From Dechloromonas sp. (lineage in GTDB: Bacteria > Pseudomonadota > Gammaproteobacteria > Burkholderiales > Rhodocyclaceae): DNA of 64,000 bases. The translations under genes were made by a program, and so were the position numbers. The stretch covers positions 1-64,000 of the forward strand of contig JAEUOG010000010.1 in the NCBI GenBank assembly GCA_016790815.1. Direction: 5' to 3'. Position 1 is the stretch's first letter. Each line of letters begins with the position of its first letter. The notes beneath the pieces are model-generated. The model ran no database searches, was not told the DNA's origin, and worked only from the letters and a program-made list of their open reading frames with translations. This document shows positions 9,063-20,169 of the stretch, in pieces.

Positions 9063-9605
9063 ATGACCCGGATCGATTACCGGCTTTTTGCAGCGCTGGC
9101 GCTGTCACTGTCACTGCACCTCCTGCCACTGCTGCCCGATTTCAATTTCGACCAGAATGCCCGGTCGACCGCAGCACCGCTCACCGCCGAACTGCGCGTA
9201 CTCCCGGCTCCCCCCGCAGCACCACCGCTGAGCTTGCCCGAACAGCCCAAGCCCGCCAGCGAACCGACGCCCAAGACGCCTAAGCCTGCGGCGGCAAAGC
9301 CGACCGAAAAAGCCCACCCCTCCTCGCCGACAACCTGGACCCAAACCGTCCGCGAACACCTCCGCAAACTTGACCGTGCCGGCCAGTTCTATCCGGCCGA
9401 AGCCATCGTGCGCGGACTTGAAGGCGAAGTCCTCGTGCTTCTCATCATCGACCAAGCTGGCAATGTGAGCGCCGCCCGTGTCGAGCAGAGCAGCGGCCAC
9501 GCGATTCTCGACGACGCTGCCCTGCGCGCCGTCCGCGCACTGCAGTCGCTGCCTGACGATGCGCCGCGACAGGTCGTGCTGCCCGTACGCTTCAGGTTGA
9601 AATAA
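9063..9605 (+). CDS. TonB-family energy-transducing protein
   Basis: 180 residues: a short cytoplasmic start, one transmembrane helix (about 9-21), a Pro/Lys/Ala-rich linker through the periplasm (about 45-90) and a C-terminal TonB domain with LEGEVLVLLIIDQAGNV and SGHAILDDAALRAV. TonB proteins couple the proton motive force, through ExbBD, to outer-membrane receptors. No exbB or exbD lies nearby; a TonB-dependent receptor lies 45 kb away in this window. The ATG at 9063 is chosen over an upstream in-frame ATG that would overlap the divergent ankyrin gene and add a non-hydrophobic leader. Confidence 0.85.
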   Translation: MTRIDYRLFAALALSLSLHLLPLLPDFNFDQNARSTAAPLTAELRVLPAPPAAPPLSLPEQPKPASEPTPKTPKPAAAKPTEKAHPSSPTTWTQTVREHLRKLDRAGQFYPAEAIVRGLEGEVLVLLIIDQAGNVSAARVEQSSGHAILDDAALRAVRALQSLPDDAPRQVVLPVRFRLK

Positions 9606-9699
9606 CGAAGACCTGACTTAGGTCAAACCCGCATTGGTAAAACAAAGGCCAAATGCTAGAGTTGATTGAGCTGTCAATAATATTCGCGGAGACATCATC

Positions 9700-11328
9700 A
9701 TGGGCACTCTTGCCAAATTGCGCCTTTCGTCGCGCATGCAGTTGTTGGTCGGCCTGATGCTGATCGGCTTGCTGGTACTCTGCGTGACGGCACTTTTCCA
9801 ACTCAAGGAATCGATGCTGGAGGAGCGCAAGCAAAAAACCAGGAACCTCGTCGAGGTTGGGCTGGGCATCGTGACCCACCATCACAAGTTGGTTGCCGCC
9901 GGTACGCTCTCTGACGACGAGGCCAAGAAAGCGGCCAGGGAAGCATTGCGGGGCGTGCGCTATGCCAGCAATGACTATTACTTCATCCTGGATGGAGGCC
10001 ATCGCTACATCCTGGTTCCACCCAAGCCGGAAAACGAAGGCAAGGATGTCAGCGAAACAAAGGATGCGAACGGCAAATTCCTGATCCGCGAAATAGTTTC
10101 AGCCGGGAAAGCCGGCGGCGGATTTGTGGACTACTGGTTCCCCCGCGCCGGAGAAACCCAGCCCGCCCCCAAGCTGTCCTACGTTGCGCCGTTCGCGCCC
10201 TGGGACTGGGTCATCGGCACCGGTATCTACGTGGACGACATCGATAACGAATTCAAGCGTGGCGCACTCCTGCTCGGCGGCATCTCCTTGGCCCTGTTGC
10301 TGGTCTTGGGCATCATCGGCTTCTTAATCACCCGCAGCGTTATACAACAATTGGGCGGCGAGCCAACGACTGTCTCCACGATCATGCAAAGAGTTGCTGA
10401 GGGCGACCTGACAGCCGGCGCATCTTCGGCCCGTAATGGCAGCCTGCTGCATTCGCTCGACGGAATGGTCGCTTCGCTCCGCCAGATGATCGGCGAAATC
10501 AATCGCGATGCGAACAGCCTCGTCACCAATGCCGAGAAAATCGCCCGCGCATCCGTCGAAGTCGCCAAGGCTGCAGACCAGCAATCCGAGTCCACGTCAG
10601 CCATGGCTGCGGCAATCGAGGAACTGACCGTCAGTTCGAATCACATTTCCGACAGCGCCCGAGAGACATCGGCCGAGACCCGCGAAGCCGTCCGGCTGTC
10701 CGATGAAGGCACCGCTCGCGTTGGCCAGGCTGCCGAGGCCATCCAGCTGCTCTCCGGCACGATTTCGGACGTATCCACCCGTATTCATACGCTGGAGGAA
10801 CGCGCCAATCAGGTATCGTCCATCGCCAACGTCATCAAGGACATCGCGGGCCAGACCAATCTCCTGGCGCTCAATGCCGCCATCGAGGCTGCCCGCGCCG
10901 GAGAGCAAGGGCGCGGCTTTGCCGTGGTAGCCGACGAGGTCCGGAAACTCGCTGAACGGACATCGTTGGCCACGACAGAAATCGAATCAATGATCGGCGC
11001 CATCCAGTCGGATACCGCCGGTGCAGTCGAGGCGATGAATGCCGCCCTGCCCGAAGTCCAACAGGGTGTCACGCTGGCCCTGTCGGCATCCGATTCGCTG
11101 CGCCATATAGAGGAAGGAGCCCGACGCACGCTGGACCGTGTCGGCGAAGTGGCCGACTCCACGCACGAGCAAAGCACCACCAGCACCGCTATCGCCCAGC
11201 GTGTCGAGGAAATCGCCAACATGGTTGAAGAGACTACGGTGACCATCCGCGGCACAGCAGCGACTGCGCAAGAACTGGAATCTATCGCCAACAACCTCAA
11301 GGTTCTGGTTGGGCGCTTCCGCGTCTGA
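9700..11328 (+). CDS. Methyl-accepting chemotaxis protein with single Cache domain
   Basis: 542 residues. Helix 1 (about 13-33); a periplasmic sCache_2-type domain (about 40-185) with the signature [20 protein letters not shown]; helix 2 (about 190-212); HAMP; and a long methyl-accepting coiled coil whose hairpin tip reads [21 protein letters not shown]. Cache_2 receptors usually bind small organic acids; the ligand here is not evident. There is a Shine-Dalgarno-like CGGAGA before the ATG. It is monocistronic. The 10-mer GACTTAGGTC occurs both upstream (9615) and just downstream (11336) of the gene. Confidence 0.92.
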   Translation: MGTLAKLRLSSRMQLLVGLMLIGLLVLCVTALFQLKESMLEERKQKTRNLVEVGLGIVTHHHKLVAAGTLSDDEAKKAAREALRGVRYASNDYYFILDGGHRYILVPPKPENEGKDVSETKDANGKFLIREIVSAGKAGGGFVDYWFPRAGETQPAPKLSYVAPFAPWDWVIGTGIYVDDIDNEFKRGALLLGGISLALLLVLGIIGFLITRSVIQQLGGEPTTVSTIMQRVAEGDLTAGASSARNGSLLHSLDGMVASLRQMIGEINRDANSLVTNAEKIARASVEVAKAADQQSESTSAMAAAIEELTVSSNHISDSARETSAETREAVRLSDEGTARVGQAAEAIQLLSGTISDVSTRIHTLEERANQVSSIANVIKDIAGQTNLLALNAAIEAARAGEQGRGFAVVADEVRKLAERTSLATTEIESMIGAIQSDTAGAVEAMNAALPEVQQGVTLALSASDSLRHIEEGARRTLDRVGEVADSTHEQSTTSTAIAQRVEEIANMVEETTVTIRGTAATAQELESIANNLKVLVGRFRV

Positions 11329-11514
11329 GCAGCACGACTTAGGTCGGAGGGGCCAGTGGTCAGCTTCGTAGATGGCCAAACGACAGAAAGCGCAGAATTT
11401 GCGCCTGTGGCCGGGCGCGAACCGCAGCGATAGCCATCGCTATCGCGAGGGTGAGCAACAACGCCACGGGTGCAAAGGCGAGCTTTATGGTTCGGTTATC
11501 TGCGAAGCAGGCGA

Positions 11515-12759
11515 CTAGATGGCCCCTTCGTTTCTCAGTCGGGTAATTTGCCCGGACGAATACCCCAGCCCGGCCAGCACGGCGTCGGTATGCTCCCCCA
11601 ATGCTGCACCCAGCCATTCAGTGCTTCCTGGCGTTTCCGTCAGCTTGGGCACGATGCCGGGGATCTTGAACTCCTTGCCGTCCGGAAGGCGTGCTGACTC
11701 AATCATCTGACGGGCGATATATTGCGGGTCGGCGAACATGTCGGCGGCGGAATAAATGCGCGATGACGGCACCTCGGCCGCCGCCAGCGTTGCCAGCACA
11801 TCTGCCTCATCGAACCCGGCACACCAGTCGTCGATAAGCCGGTAGATCTCATCGCGTCGTGCATCGCGGCCAGCGTTGTCAGCCAGCGTCGGATCGTTGG
11901 CAAGATCGTGGCGACCGATGGCATTCATGAAACGCTTGAAAATCGCATCGCCATTCGCACCGATGGTCACGTGCTTGCCATCCTTCGTCGTGTGCGTGCT
12001 CGACGGCGTGATGCCCGGCATGATGTTGCCGGTCCGCTCGCGCACGAAGCCGAAGACGTCGAACTCCGGCACCATCGACTCCATCATCGCGAAGACCGCC
12101 TCGTAGAGCGCCACATCGACCACCTGCCCGGCCCCGCCATTCACCTCCTTGTGGCGCAGCGCCATCAGGGCACCAATCGCCCCCCACAGCGCGGCAATCG
12201 AATCACCGATGGAAATCCCGGTGCGTACCGGCGGCCGGTCGGGAAAGCCGGTGATGTAACGCAGGCCACCCATCGATTCGCCGACCGCGCCAAAACCCGG
12301 CTGGTCCTTGTACGGCCCGGTCTGACCGAAGCCGGAAAGGCGGACCATGACCAGCCCCGGGTTGTCGGCCTTCAAGACATCCCAGCCCAGCCCCAGCTTT
12401 TCCAGCACGCCGGGACGAAAATTTTCGACCAGAATGTCAGCCTCGCTGATCAGTTTGCGCACGAACTCGCGCCCTTCCGGGTGCTTCAAGTTGGCCGTCA
12501 CCGACTTCTTGTTGCGCCCCTGCACAGCCCACCACAGTGAAGTGCCCTCGTACAGCTTGCGCCACTTGCGCAACGGGTCGCCGCCGTCGGGCGATTCGAC
12601 CTTGACCACCTCGGCGCCAAACTCACCCATGATCCGCGTGCAGAACGGCCCGGCGATCAGCGTGCCGAGTTCAACCACCTTGAGCCCGGCCAGCGGCTTC
12701 GCGGCGGCATCCCTTGGCGCTTCGTTCTGTTGGGCCTCGTCGTTTTTTGCCTCAGTCAT
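11515..12759 (-). CDS. CaiB/BaiF-family CoA transferase
   Basis: 414 residues from the ATG at 12759. Family III CoA transferases move CoA between carboxylic acids through an aspartyl-CoA intermediate. Motifs visible are VVELGTLIAGPFCTRIMGEFGAEVVKVE (read in parts), DILVENFRPGVLEKLGLG and GRDARRDEI. The acid used cannot be told from sequence. An in-frame ATG at 12780 exists but would overlap murI; the ATG at 12759 follows the murI stop by one base with a purine-rich GGGAG ahead of it, so it is preferred. It is co-directional with murI and probably co-transcribed. Confidence 0.86.
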   Translation of the reverse strand: MTEAKNDEAQQNEAPRDAAAKPLAGLKVVELGTLIAGPFCTRIMGEFGAEVVKVESPDGGDPLRKWRKLYEGTSLWWAVQGRNKKSVTANLKHPEGREFVRKLISEADILVENFRPGVLEKLGLGWDVLKADNPGLVMVRLSGFGQTGPYKDQPGFGAVGESMGGLRYITGFPDRPPVRTGISIGDSIAALWGAIGALMALRHKEVNGGAGQVVDVALYEAVFAMMESMVPEFDVFGFVRERTGNIMPGITPSSTHTTKDGKHVTIGANGDAIFKRFMNAIGRHDLANDPTLADNAGRDARRDEIYRLIDDWCAGFDEADVLATLAAAEVPSSRIYSAADMFADPQYIARQMIESARLPDGKEFKIPGIVPKLTETPGSTEWLGAALGEHTDAVLAGLGYSSGQITRLRNEGAI

Positions 12760-12760
12760 C

Positions 12761-13546
12761 TCAAGGCTCCCAGTGTTCAATTTTCAATTTTTGGCCAAAA
12801 AGCCGGTTGACCGTAGCAGCCACCGAAGCCGGCGCACCACTCGTCGCCACCGTCAACCGCCCCTGCCCGCCGCCGAGAATATTCCCCGCAGCCAACAAAC
12901 GCTCCAGCTGACGCGCCACTGGCTCGCCGGTATCAAGCAAAACCGTCCCCGCCGGCATGCGCCGGGCAATCGCCTCGGCCACCCACGGATAATGCGTGCA
13001 GCCAAGCACCACGACATCGGCCAAAGCCGCCGCCAGCGGCGCAACAAAGGCGTCGAGCAAGGCCGACACCTCGGCGCTATCCGGCCCCTGCGCCTCAATC
13101 GCCTCGGCCAAACCCGGGCAAGCCTGGGCCAGCACGCGATAGCCGTTGGCGTGATTGCCCACCAGCCGCTGAAAACGCTCACTCTCCAGCGTCCGCGTCG
13201 TCGCCAGCACGCCAATAACACCCGAATTGGTCAGCCCCACCGCCGGCTTCACCCCCGGCTCCAGCGCCACAATCGGCAAATCAACCGCCGCCCGAATCGC
13301 CTCCGCCGCCGCTGCCGTCGCCGTATTGCAGGCAATCACCAAGGCCTTCGCCCCGCGCTTGACCAGCGCCTCGGCAATCAACACGCCCCGCTCGCGCAGG
13401 AACGTTTCCGGCCGATCGCCATAAGGCAAAAAGCGGGTGTCGGCAAAATAGAAAAAGTCTTCCTGCGGCAGTCGCTCGCGCAAGGCACGGAGGACGGTCA
13501 GTCCACCGAGACCGGAATCGAAGACGGCGATGGGATGGGAAGTCAC
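12761..13546 (-). CDS. murI: Glutamate racemase
   Basis: 261 residues. It interconverts L- and D-glutamate in the cytosol for peptidoglycan synthesis. Both catalytic cysteines are seen in their conserved contexts: VIACNTATAAAAEAI and VLGCTHYPWV. The N-terminal IAVFDSGLGGLTVLRAL carries the first catalytic Asp, and FADTRFLPYGDR is the usual substrate-side motif. Length fits the family (about 260-285). It lies upstream of the CoA transferase with a one-base gap. Confidence 0.96.
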   Translation of the reverse strand: MTSHPIAVFDSGLGGLTVLRALRERLPQEDFFYFADTRFLPYGDRPETFLRERGVLIAEALVKRGAKALVIACNTATAAAAEAIRAAVDLPIVALEPGVKPAVGLTNSGVIGVLATTRTLESERFQRLVGNHANGYRVLAQACPGLAEAIEAQGPDSAEVSALLDAFVAPLAAALADVVVLGCTHYPWVAEAIARRMPAGTVLLDTGEPVARQLERLLAAGNILGGGQGRLTVATSGAPASVAATVNRLFGQKLKIEHWEP

Positions 13547-13560
13547 AGGATCACCCAGAA

Positions 13561-13590
13561 AACAACATAGGTCTGACCCCTATTATTGTT
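13561..13590 (-). terminator. REP-like hairpin, possible terminator after the secreted orphan
   Basis: On the minus strand AACAA...ATAGG pairs with CCTAT...TTGTT around a GGTCAGA-type loop, followed by TTTT. The core AATAGGGGTCAGACC resembles common bacterial REP palindromes. It sits between the 13607 gene and murI. Confidence 0.4.
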
Positions 13591-13606
13591 CTGCGCCAAC
13601 AACTTG

Positions 13607-14176
13607 TTAGCGACTAAGCAATTCAATCGGGCATTGACGATCCAACCGCTCAAATGGCCGCTTAGAACGGCGAAGCTCCACAACTTGTTCTTTCATATCG
13701 GTACTCCGCGTCTTGGATACCAGCCCGCTAAAGCTTGTGATTAGCGGCATACCGGGAATAGCGTTGTCATCCATATACGAAATGGCAATGCTAAATTTTT
13801 CCATGTACAGCGACTCCCTTCGCTCAAACCTGAATCGGAGAGCTTGAGGACTAACTCTGTCAACTTTTAGGTTCCCGTCCTCAGACGAAAATGAATCTTC
13901 GATGATACTCATCACCGCCCCTTTGCCATCAGTGGCTGCCTTACATTCAAAATATGTAGTCCGGCGCAGTTCACAACTTTCCCGATGGCAATTAATTATG
14001 AACTGATAAGCCCGCGCCCCACGAACTCCTGTCGCTTCAACCGCCGACATTAACAAACTCATTCGCTCGCTAGAGTCACCAAGAAAATTGCCGCTGTTAG
14101 CAGCTGTTGCAAGGCTACAGTTCAAATTTCCAAAAATTCCCAAGCCCAACAAAATAAGGTTGTACGCAGACTTCAT
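13607..14176 (-). CDS. Secreted hypothetical protein, 189 aa
   Basis: I do not recognise this protein. It begins MKSAYNLILLGLGIFG, then a cleavage-like ATAANS, so it is probably exported by Sec. The mature part holds four cysteines (two in NCHRESCELRR, one in FECKAA, one in RQCPIE) that could form disulfides, and no membrane segment. The base composition is visibly AT-richer than its neighbours and codon use is less biased, suggesting acquired DNA. It borders a toxin-antitoxin pair in the same accessory patch. No function is proposed. Confidence 0.6.
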   Translation of the reverse strand: MKSAYNLILLGLGIFGNLNCSLATAANSGNFLGDSSERMSLLMSAVEATGVRGARAYQFIINCHRESCELRRTTYFECKAATDGKGAVMSIIEDSFSSEDGNLKVDRVSPQALRFRFERRESLYMEKFSIAISYMDDNAIPGMPLITSFSGLVSKTRSTDMKEQVVELRRSKRPFERLDRQCPIELLSR

Positions 14177-14532
14177 TTAAGCCTCTGAGTTTTTAGTGCG
14201 GTTAGTTAATTAACGATTTCTTGTAGCTGGTCACCACCATTAGAACACCTATAGCGCCATGGTCTTCTATCGAAGCAGTAATCAACAGGAGACCAGCAAT
14301 GCCCTTCATATCAATGACAGCAAGGCAACACAACGGGAAAATCCTCTGTAGGGTGATACTTTGCCTCAGCCTGCTATGGCCCACTGATGCATCTGGAATA
14401 CCGCCCTACTTAGTAGCCGTTAATGCTGAGAATAAGAGGGCAACATCATTCAGAAATGATGCCCCCAGCCCTCAAGGCCATATCAAAAAGCGCGAAGCCG
14501 CAATCCTTCCGCCATTCATGCCTGTACCGAAC
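14177..14532. other. AT-richer intergenic stretch without a convincing gene
   Basis: This stretch lies between the secreted orphan and the toxin gene. A plus-strand frame from 14299 starts with a leader-like hydrophobic run but continues antisense into the toxin gene and has no family features. I treat it as non-coding or decayed DNA. Confidence 0.4.
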
Positions 14533-14799
14533 CTAGTTATCATAATGATACCGGCAAGCAATGATCACCAGATCGCCCCCATCCACGCAATAAACAAGGC
14601 GATTGGTATCGTCGATACGGCGAGACCAGAAGCCGGAGAGGTTTTCTTTCAGCGGTTCAGGCTTGCCGATGCCATCGAAGGGTTCACGCAGGCAATCACG
14701 GATAACTGCGTTGATCCGTTTCAGTGTCTTGCGGTCCTGTCCCTGCCAGTACTGGTAGTCCTCCCAGGCGGCGAGCGTCCAGGTGATGCGGCTAGGCAT
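14533..14799 (-). CDS. yoeB: YoeB/Txe-type mRNA interferase toxin
   Basis: 88 residues. YoeB toxins bind the ribosome and cleave mRNA at the A site. The family pattern is clear: ITWTLAAWEDYQYW at the start, DRKTLKRINAVIRDCLREPF, GKPEPLKENLSGFWSRRID, and RLVYCVDGGDLVIIACRYHY with the C-terminal His-Tyr catalytic region. The gene overlaps the antitoxin by eight bases, in the usual antitoxin-first order, so it is translationally coupled. Confidence 0.9.
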   Translation of the reverse strand: MPSRITWTLAAWEDYQYWQGQDRKTLKRINAVIRDCLREPFDGIGKPEPLKENLSGFWSRRIDDTNRLVYCVDGGDLVIIACRYHYDN

Positions 14800-15046
14800 C
14801 CATCAAGTCCTGCGCCTTGGTTTTGCCTTTGCGGTATTGCTCGATGGAACGCGCCAAGTGGGCTGCGTTGGCCGGCGATTTCAGCAGATGGACGGTTTCC
14901 ATCAGGCTGTTGAAGGTGTCAAGCGACATCACGACGGCATCGGAGGCGTCGCGCCGGGTGATCACTGTGTAGTCGGCGTCATCGCTGACCTGGTCGATGA
15001 TGGCTTTGAGGCTGCTACGGGCATCGGAGAAATTGACTACGCGCAT
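14792..15046 (-). CDS. yefM: YefM/Phd-type antitoxin
   Basis: 84 residues from the ATG at 15046, which gives the canonical start MRVVNFSDARSSLKAIID. The N-terminal part is the DNA-binding Phd/YefM fold; the C-terminal part (KTKAQDLMDA) should wrap the toxin. Such pairs repress their own promoter conditionally. Upstream is an AT-rich stretch likely to hold that promoter. A further upstream ATG at 15076 lacks family support. Confidence 0.9.
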   Translation of the reverse strand: MRVVNFSDARSSLKAIIDQVSDDADYTVITRRDASDAVVMSLDTFNSLMETVHLLKSPANAAHLARSIEQYRKGKTKAQDLMDA

Positions 15047-15127
15047 GATGTTTAACCTGTTCAATATACGGTACAAGTCTAACCAGTGTAGCTCACTAGC
15101 GCAAGCGCCCGGAGATCGCGCCCAACT

Positions 15128-15622
15128 TCATTTGGCTGCAGCCCACGCGGCCTTCAGCATCCGGTCATAAAGCACCACATTCACCGTCGCCGCCAGATTC
15201 ATGCAGCCGTGGGTCGGGATGTAGATAATGTCCTTGCACCATGAAGTCACGTTCTTTTTCAGGCTGCCGTCTTCCGGGCCGAAGATGTAGAAGGCGCGTT
15301 CGGGGTGCTGGTATTCGGTGAGGGGTTTGGCATCCGGATGCACTTCGATGGCGACCGGGGTGCAGCCGAAGGGGATGACTTGTTGCAGGTCGTCGACGCC
15401 GATCAGCGGCAGTTGCAGGTGGACCTGCTTGGTGTCGGTGCGGAATTCGACGGCGCGCTCGTAGCGTTTGCCGGTGTAGAAGACTGAATTGACACCGTAG
15501 CAGCCGGCGGCACGCATGATGGAGCCGACGTTTTCCGGGCCTTTGGGGTTATAGAGGCCGATGCAGGTGTAGCCGGTGTATTCCTTGACGGCCTGTTTTC
15601 TGGTGATGGTTTCGGTGCTCAT
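15128..15622 (-). CDS. TrmH/SpoU-family RNA methyltransferase
   Basis: 164 residues. The family transfers methyl groups from SAM to ribose 2'-OH of tRNA or rRNA using a trefoil-knot fold. Motifs are NPKGPENVGSIMRAAGCYG (motif 1), FYIFGPEDGSLKK (motif 2) and YIPTHGCMNLAATVNVVLYD (motif 3, the knot). It is a minimal SPOUT domain without an RNA-binding extension, so the target base cannot be named. The frame remains open far upstream, but family alignment sets the start at 15622. The preceding hypothetical gene ends eight bases away on the same strand. Confidence 0.88.
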   Translation of the reverse strand: MSTETITRKQAVKEYTGYTCIGLYNPKGPENVGSIMRAAGCYGVNSVFYTGKRYERAVEFRTDTKQVHLQLPLIGVDDLQQVIPFGCTPVAIEVHPDAKPLTEYQHPERAFYIFGPEDGSLKKNVTSWCKDIIYIPTHGCMNLAATVNVVLYDRMLKAAWAAAK

Positions 15623-15630
15623 CTTTGGCC

Positions 15631-16134
15631 TTACTCGGGCTGGCGGAATTCGTCGGCTACCCAGGCGTTGGCGCTGGCTGCGCTGAGTTTGAAGTTCGGG
15701 CCGACGCGGACTTTTGCCAGTTGCTCGCCGTCGGAATCTTCGGCCGACAGTGTGGCGTAGGGGTCGTCCTCGTCGGGAACGATGTCGAGACTGATCAAAA
15801 TTGGCCCATTTTCGCCGTCGACCGTGAGTTTCTTGTGGAGCTGGGCGTGTAGCTGATGTTCGTGCCGGCGCAGGACTTCGGAGGCGGTCTTGATGAGGGT
15901 CTGGAAGGCGGAAACATCGAGCGGCTTGGGATTTTTCTTGTCGCGGCCCATGGTCCACGGGCCGACCAGCGCCGGCTCGGATTCGCCGTCCTTGATCATT
16001 TCGACGGCCCAGCCTTCGTCGTCTTCGTTCTTGATGACCCTGGCTGTCCAGCCGTTGCTGCGCCACAGGCGCGCTTCGTTGATGACGGCGGATTCTTGGC
16101 TGTCGGCCGGGTCGAGCAGTACGTTTTCTATCAT
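15631..16134 (-). CDS. Conserved hypothetical protein, 167 aa
   Basis: A soluble acidic protein with no signal or membrane segment. It starts MIENVLLDPADSQESAV; the central part reads DEGWAVEMIKDGESEPALVGPW, and the C-terminal half has alternating hydrophobic residues typical of a beta-rich fold. I do not recognise a domain. It is adjacent to and co-directional with the RNA methyltransferase, so the two may be co-transcribed. Confidence 0.68.
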   Translation of the reverse strand: MIENVLLDPADSQESAVINEARLWRSNGWTARVIKNEDDEGWAVEMIKDGESEPALVGPWTMGRDKKNPKPLDVSAFQTLIKTASEVLRRHEHQLHAQLHKKLTVDGENGPILISLDIVPDEDDPYATLSAEDSDGEQLAKVRVGPNFKLSAASANAWVADEFRQPE

Positions 16135-16186
16135 CCCCGAATTGTACTTCCCCGCGCCTATTTGCCGGCCGTACCAGAAATGAAAA

Positions 16187-16202
16187 GCCCCCTCGCGGGG
16201 GC
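16187..16202 (-). terminator. Intrinsic terminator of icd
   Basis: On the minus strand a GCCCCC/GGGGGC stem with a tetraloop is followed by TTTT. It lies about 30 bases after the icd stop. Confidence 0.82.
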
Positions 16203-16230
16203 CTGAATGAAGCGAGCGACGGCAGTCGAA

Positions 16231-17472
<1,242 letters not shown>

Positions 17473-17622
17473 AGTCTCTCCTTACGCTATTTTCGGAAGG
17501 GCTGTCAGCGGCATGTACGCATCGCCAGCAAGGCGCGGTGCACATTTCCGACACCGGATAACGAAGGTGATTATGTCGCAAAACGGCTGGCAGTGTCAGC
17601 CCATTGGCAGCCCGGAACCACC

Positions 17623-17634
17623 GCTGCGGTCGAC
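17623..17634 (+). repeat. Copy of recurring CTGCGGTCGAC motif (intergenic)
   Basis: GCTGCGGTCGAC. One of nine exact copies of the 11-mer CTGCGGTCGAC found on both strands of the window; this one lies between the two icd genes. Confidence 0.6.
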
Positions 17635-17656
17635 ACTAAAAAACGGGCTTAAATGA

Positions 17657-17689
17657 AAAAAGCGAAGACCGGATCGGTCTTCGCTTTTT
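17657..17689 (-). terminator. Intrinsic terminator of the monomeric icd gene
   Basis: A perfect 14-bp stem (AAAAAGCGAAGACC with GGTCTTCGCTTTTT) around a 5-base loop has T-runs on both strands. It lies 33 bases after the monomeric icd stop and separates it from icd. Confidence 0.92.
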
Positions 17690-17721
17690 GACGCCGGCGT
17701 TCACACGCCGGAAATTCTAGC

Positions 17722-19959
17722 TTAGGAGCGTACTGCCTTCAGCGCTGCATTCAGCGTCGGGCTCGGACGCATCACAGCCTTGCACTTCTCTGCATCGGCC
17801 TTGTAGTAGCCGCCAATATCAACCGGGCGACCCTGGACAGACTTCAACTCGGCAACGATCTGTGCCTCGTTGTCAGTCAGGGTCTTGGCCAGCGAACCGA
17901 ACTTGGTTGCCAGATCCTTGTCCTCAGTCTGCGCTGCCAGTTCCTGCGCCCAGTACATGGCGAGGTAGAACTGCGAACCACGGTTGTCCAGCTCACCGGT
18001 CTTCGGCGATGGCGACTTGTTGTTATCAAGCAACTTGCCTGTGGCAGCATCCAGCGTCTTGGCAAGCAGAACTGCACGCTTGTTGCCATCCTTGATGCCC
18101 TGCTCCTCTAGCGACACGGCCAGAGCCAGGAACTCGCCGAGCGAATCCCAGCGCAGGTGGTTTTCCTGCGTCAGCTGCTGCACGTGCTTCGGCGCCGAGC
18201 CGCCGGCACCGGTTTCGTACATGCCGCCGCCGTTCATGAGCGGAACGATGGAGAGCATCTTGGCCGAGGTGCCCAGTTCCATGATCGGGAACAGGTCGGT
18301 CAGGTAGTCGCGCAGGATGTTGCCGGTCACCGAAATGGTGTCGAGACCACGGGCGACGCGCTCCAGGGTGTAACGCATGGCACGGACCTGCGACATGATC
18401 TGGATATCGAGACCGCTGGTATCGTGGTCCTTGAGATACTTCTGGACCTTCTTGATCAGCTCGTTTTCGTGCGGGCGGTAAGCATCCAGCCAGAAGATGG
18501 CCGGGGTATTGGACTGGCGGGCACGGGTGACGGCCAGTTTGACCCAGTCGCGGATCGGTGCGTCCTTGACCTGGCAGCAACGCCAGATGTCGCCGGCTTC
18601 GACGTTTTGCGTCAGCAGCACTTCGCCGGTGGCGTTATCGACCACGTTGGCGATGCCGTCTTCGGTGATCTCGAAAGTCTTGTCGTGTGAGCCGTATTCC
18701 TCGGCCTGCTGGGCCATCAGGCCGACGTTCGGCACGGTGCCCATGGTGCGCGGATCGAAGTTGCCATGCCATTTGACGAAATTGATCATCTCCTGATAAA
18801 TCCGGGCGAAGGTCGATTCCGGCATGACGCACTTGCTGTCGTACGGCTTGCCATCGGCGCCCCACATCTTGCCGCCCTGACGGATCATGGCCGGCATGGA
18901 GGCGTCGACGATGATGTCGTTCGGCGAATGGAAGTTGGTGATGCCCTTGGCCGAGTCGACCATGGCCAGACGCGGACGGTGTTCCTGACAGGCGTGCAGG
19001 TCACGGATGATTTCGTCGCGTTTCGATTCCGGCAGGTTCTTGATCTTGTCGTACAGATCGACCATGCCGTTATTGACGTTGATGCCGAGTTCCTTGAAGG
19101 TCTTGCCGTGCTTCTCGAAAGCATCCTTGTAATAGATCTTTACGCAGTGACCGAAGACGATGGGGTGCGACACCTTCATCATCGTCGCCTTGACGTGCAG
19201 CGAGAACAGGATGCCGGATTCGCGGCAGTCTTCCAGCTGGGCTTCGTAGAAGTCGCAGAGCGCCTTCTTGCTCATAAACATCGAGTCGATGATCTCGCCT
19301 TCGAGCAAGGAGAGCTTCGGCTTCAGCACGGTGGTCTTGCCGCCCTTGGCGATCAATTCCATGCGCACTTCGCGCGGCTTGTCGAGGGTCATCGACTTTT
19401 CGCCGTGGTAGAAGTCACCATGTTCCATGTGGGAAACGTGAGTCTGCGACCACTGCTTCCATTCGCCCATGGAGTGCGGACGCTTCTTGGCGTAGTTCTT
19501 GACGGCCATCGGTGCGCGGCGGTCGGAGTTGCCTTCGCGCAGCACCGGATTGACGGCGGAACCGAGGCATTTGCCGAAGCGGGCCTTGAGCGCCTTGGCT
19601 TCTTCGGTGTCGGCAGTTTCCGGGTAATCGGGAATGGCGTAGCCCTTTTCCTGCAATTCCTTGACGCAGGCTTTCAGCTGGGCGACAGATGCCGAGATGT
19701 TCGGCAGCTTGATGATGTTGGTTTCCGGCAGCAGGCAACGCTTGCCCAGTTCGCCGAGCGTATTCGGGACCTTCTGGTCATCCGGCAGGAATTCCGAGAA
19801 TTCGGCGAGAACGCGTGCCGAAACGGAGATATCGGCCTTCTCGATTTCAATATCGGCCGGCGCGGTAAACGCACGGACAATCGGCAAAAACGCGCAGGTT
19901 GCGAGCAGCGGCGCCTCGTCGGTTAGGGTGTAAATGATCTTAGACTTTCCACCAGCCAT
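17722..19959 (-). CDS. Isocitrate dehydrogenase, monomeric NADP type
   Basis: 745 residues from the ATG at 19959 (family about 740), preceded by AAGGGGAT. It catalyses the same reaction as icd but belongs to an unrelated monomeric family. Typical blocks are [66 protein letters not shown] and [20 protein letters not shown]. AceK is not known to act on this fold, so it could keep NADPH and 2-oxoglutarate flowing when the dimeric enzyme is phosphorylated. It is divergent from aceK with a 210-bp shared upstream region. Confidence 0.96.
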   Translation of the reverse strand: MAGGKSKIIYTLTDEAPLLATCAFLPIVRAFTAPADIEIEKADISVSARVLAEFSEFLPDDQKVPNTLGELGKRCLLPETNIIKLPNISASVAQLKACVKELQEKGYAIPDYPETADTEEAKALKARFGKCLGSAVNPVLREGNSDRRAPMAVKNYAKKRPHSMGEWKQWSQTHVSHMEHGDFYHGEKSMTLDKPREVRMELIAKGGKTTVLKPKLSLLEGEIIDSMFMSKKALCDFYEAQLEDCRESGILFSLHVKATMMKVSHPIVFGHCVKIYYKDAFEKHGKTFKELGINVNNGMVDLYDKIKNLPESKRDEIIRDLHACQEHRPRLAMVDSAKGITNFHSPNDIIVDASMPAMIRQGGKMWGADGKPYDSKCVMPESTFARIYQEMINFVKWHGNFDPRTMGTVPNVGLMAQQAEEYGSHDKTFEITEDGIANVVDNATGEVLLTQNVEAGDIWRCCQVKDAPIRDWVKLAVTRARQSNTPAIFWLDAYRPHENELIKKVQKYLKDHDTSGLDIQIMSQVRAMRYTLERVARGLDTISVTGNILRDYLTDLFPIMELGTSAKMLSIVPLMNGGGMYETGAGGSAPKHVQQLTQENHLRWDSLGEFLALAVSLEEQGIKDGNKRAVLLAKTLDAATGKLLDNNKSPSPKTGELDNRGSQFYLAMYWAQELAAQTEDKDLATKFGSLAKTLTDNEAQIVAELKSVQGRPVDIGGYYKADAEKCKAVMRPSPTLNAALKAVRS

Positions 19960-20169
19960 GAATATCCCCTTGCAATGGATTGAGTTATTGGCGCCGGTCA
20001 TCCCGGCACCTTATAAAAACCGAAGTACAGCAGGAAAACTTCAAGTATCGTCGCGCAGCGATTCCCAGTCAACGAAACGGCATTTTACGTACCGGAATAT
20101 GCATTTCAGGCACGCTTTTTTGGCAATTTTGCGGTGCTAAGATTGATGCTTCACCGGGGATTTAACACC

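Noticed and set aside
9613..9626. FNR-like box upstream of the Cache chemoreceptor (CTGACTTAGGTCAA)
   Set aside because: Three defined positions differ from consensus; the related 10-mer GACTTAGGTC also occurs after the gene, so it may be a chance or other repeat.
11329..11514. Short minus-strand frame with a hydrophobic helix downstream of the CoA transferase
   Set aside because: It has no start codon of its own and overlaps the CoA transferase end in another frame; the GCGATAG/CTATCGC repeat there is explained by its biased codons.
13593..13618. Possible integron attC-like site near the secreted orphan (CGCCAACAACTTGTTAGCG)
   Set aside because: The arms do not fit the attC core consensus and there is no integrase or second site.
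14299..14913. 204-codon plus-strand frame with a leader-like start
   Set aside because: Most of it lies antisense to the well-supported toxin and antitoxin genes, and it has no family features.
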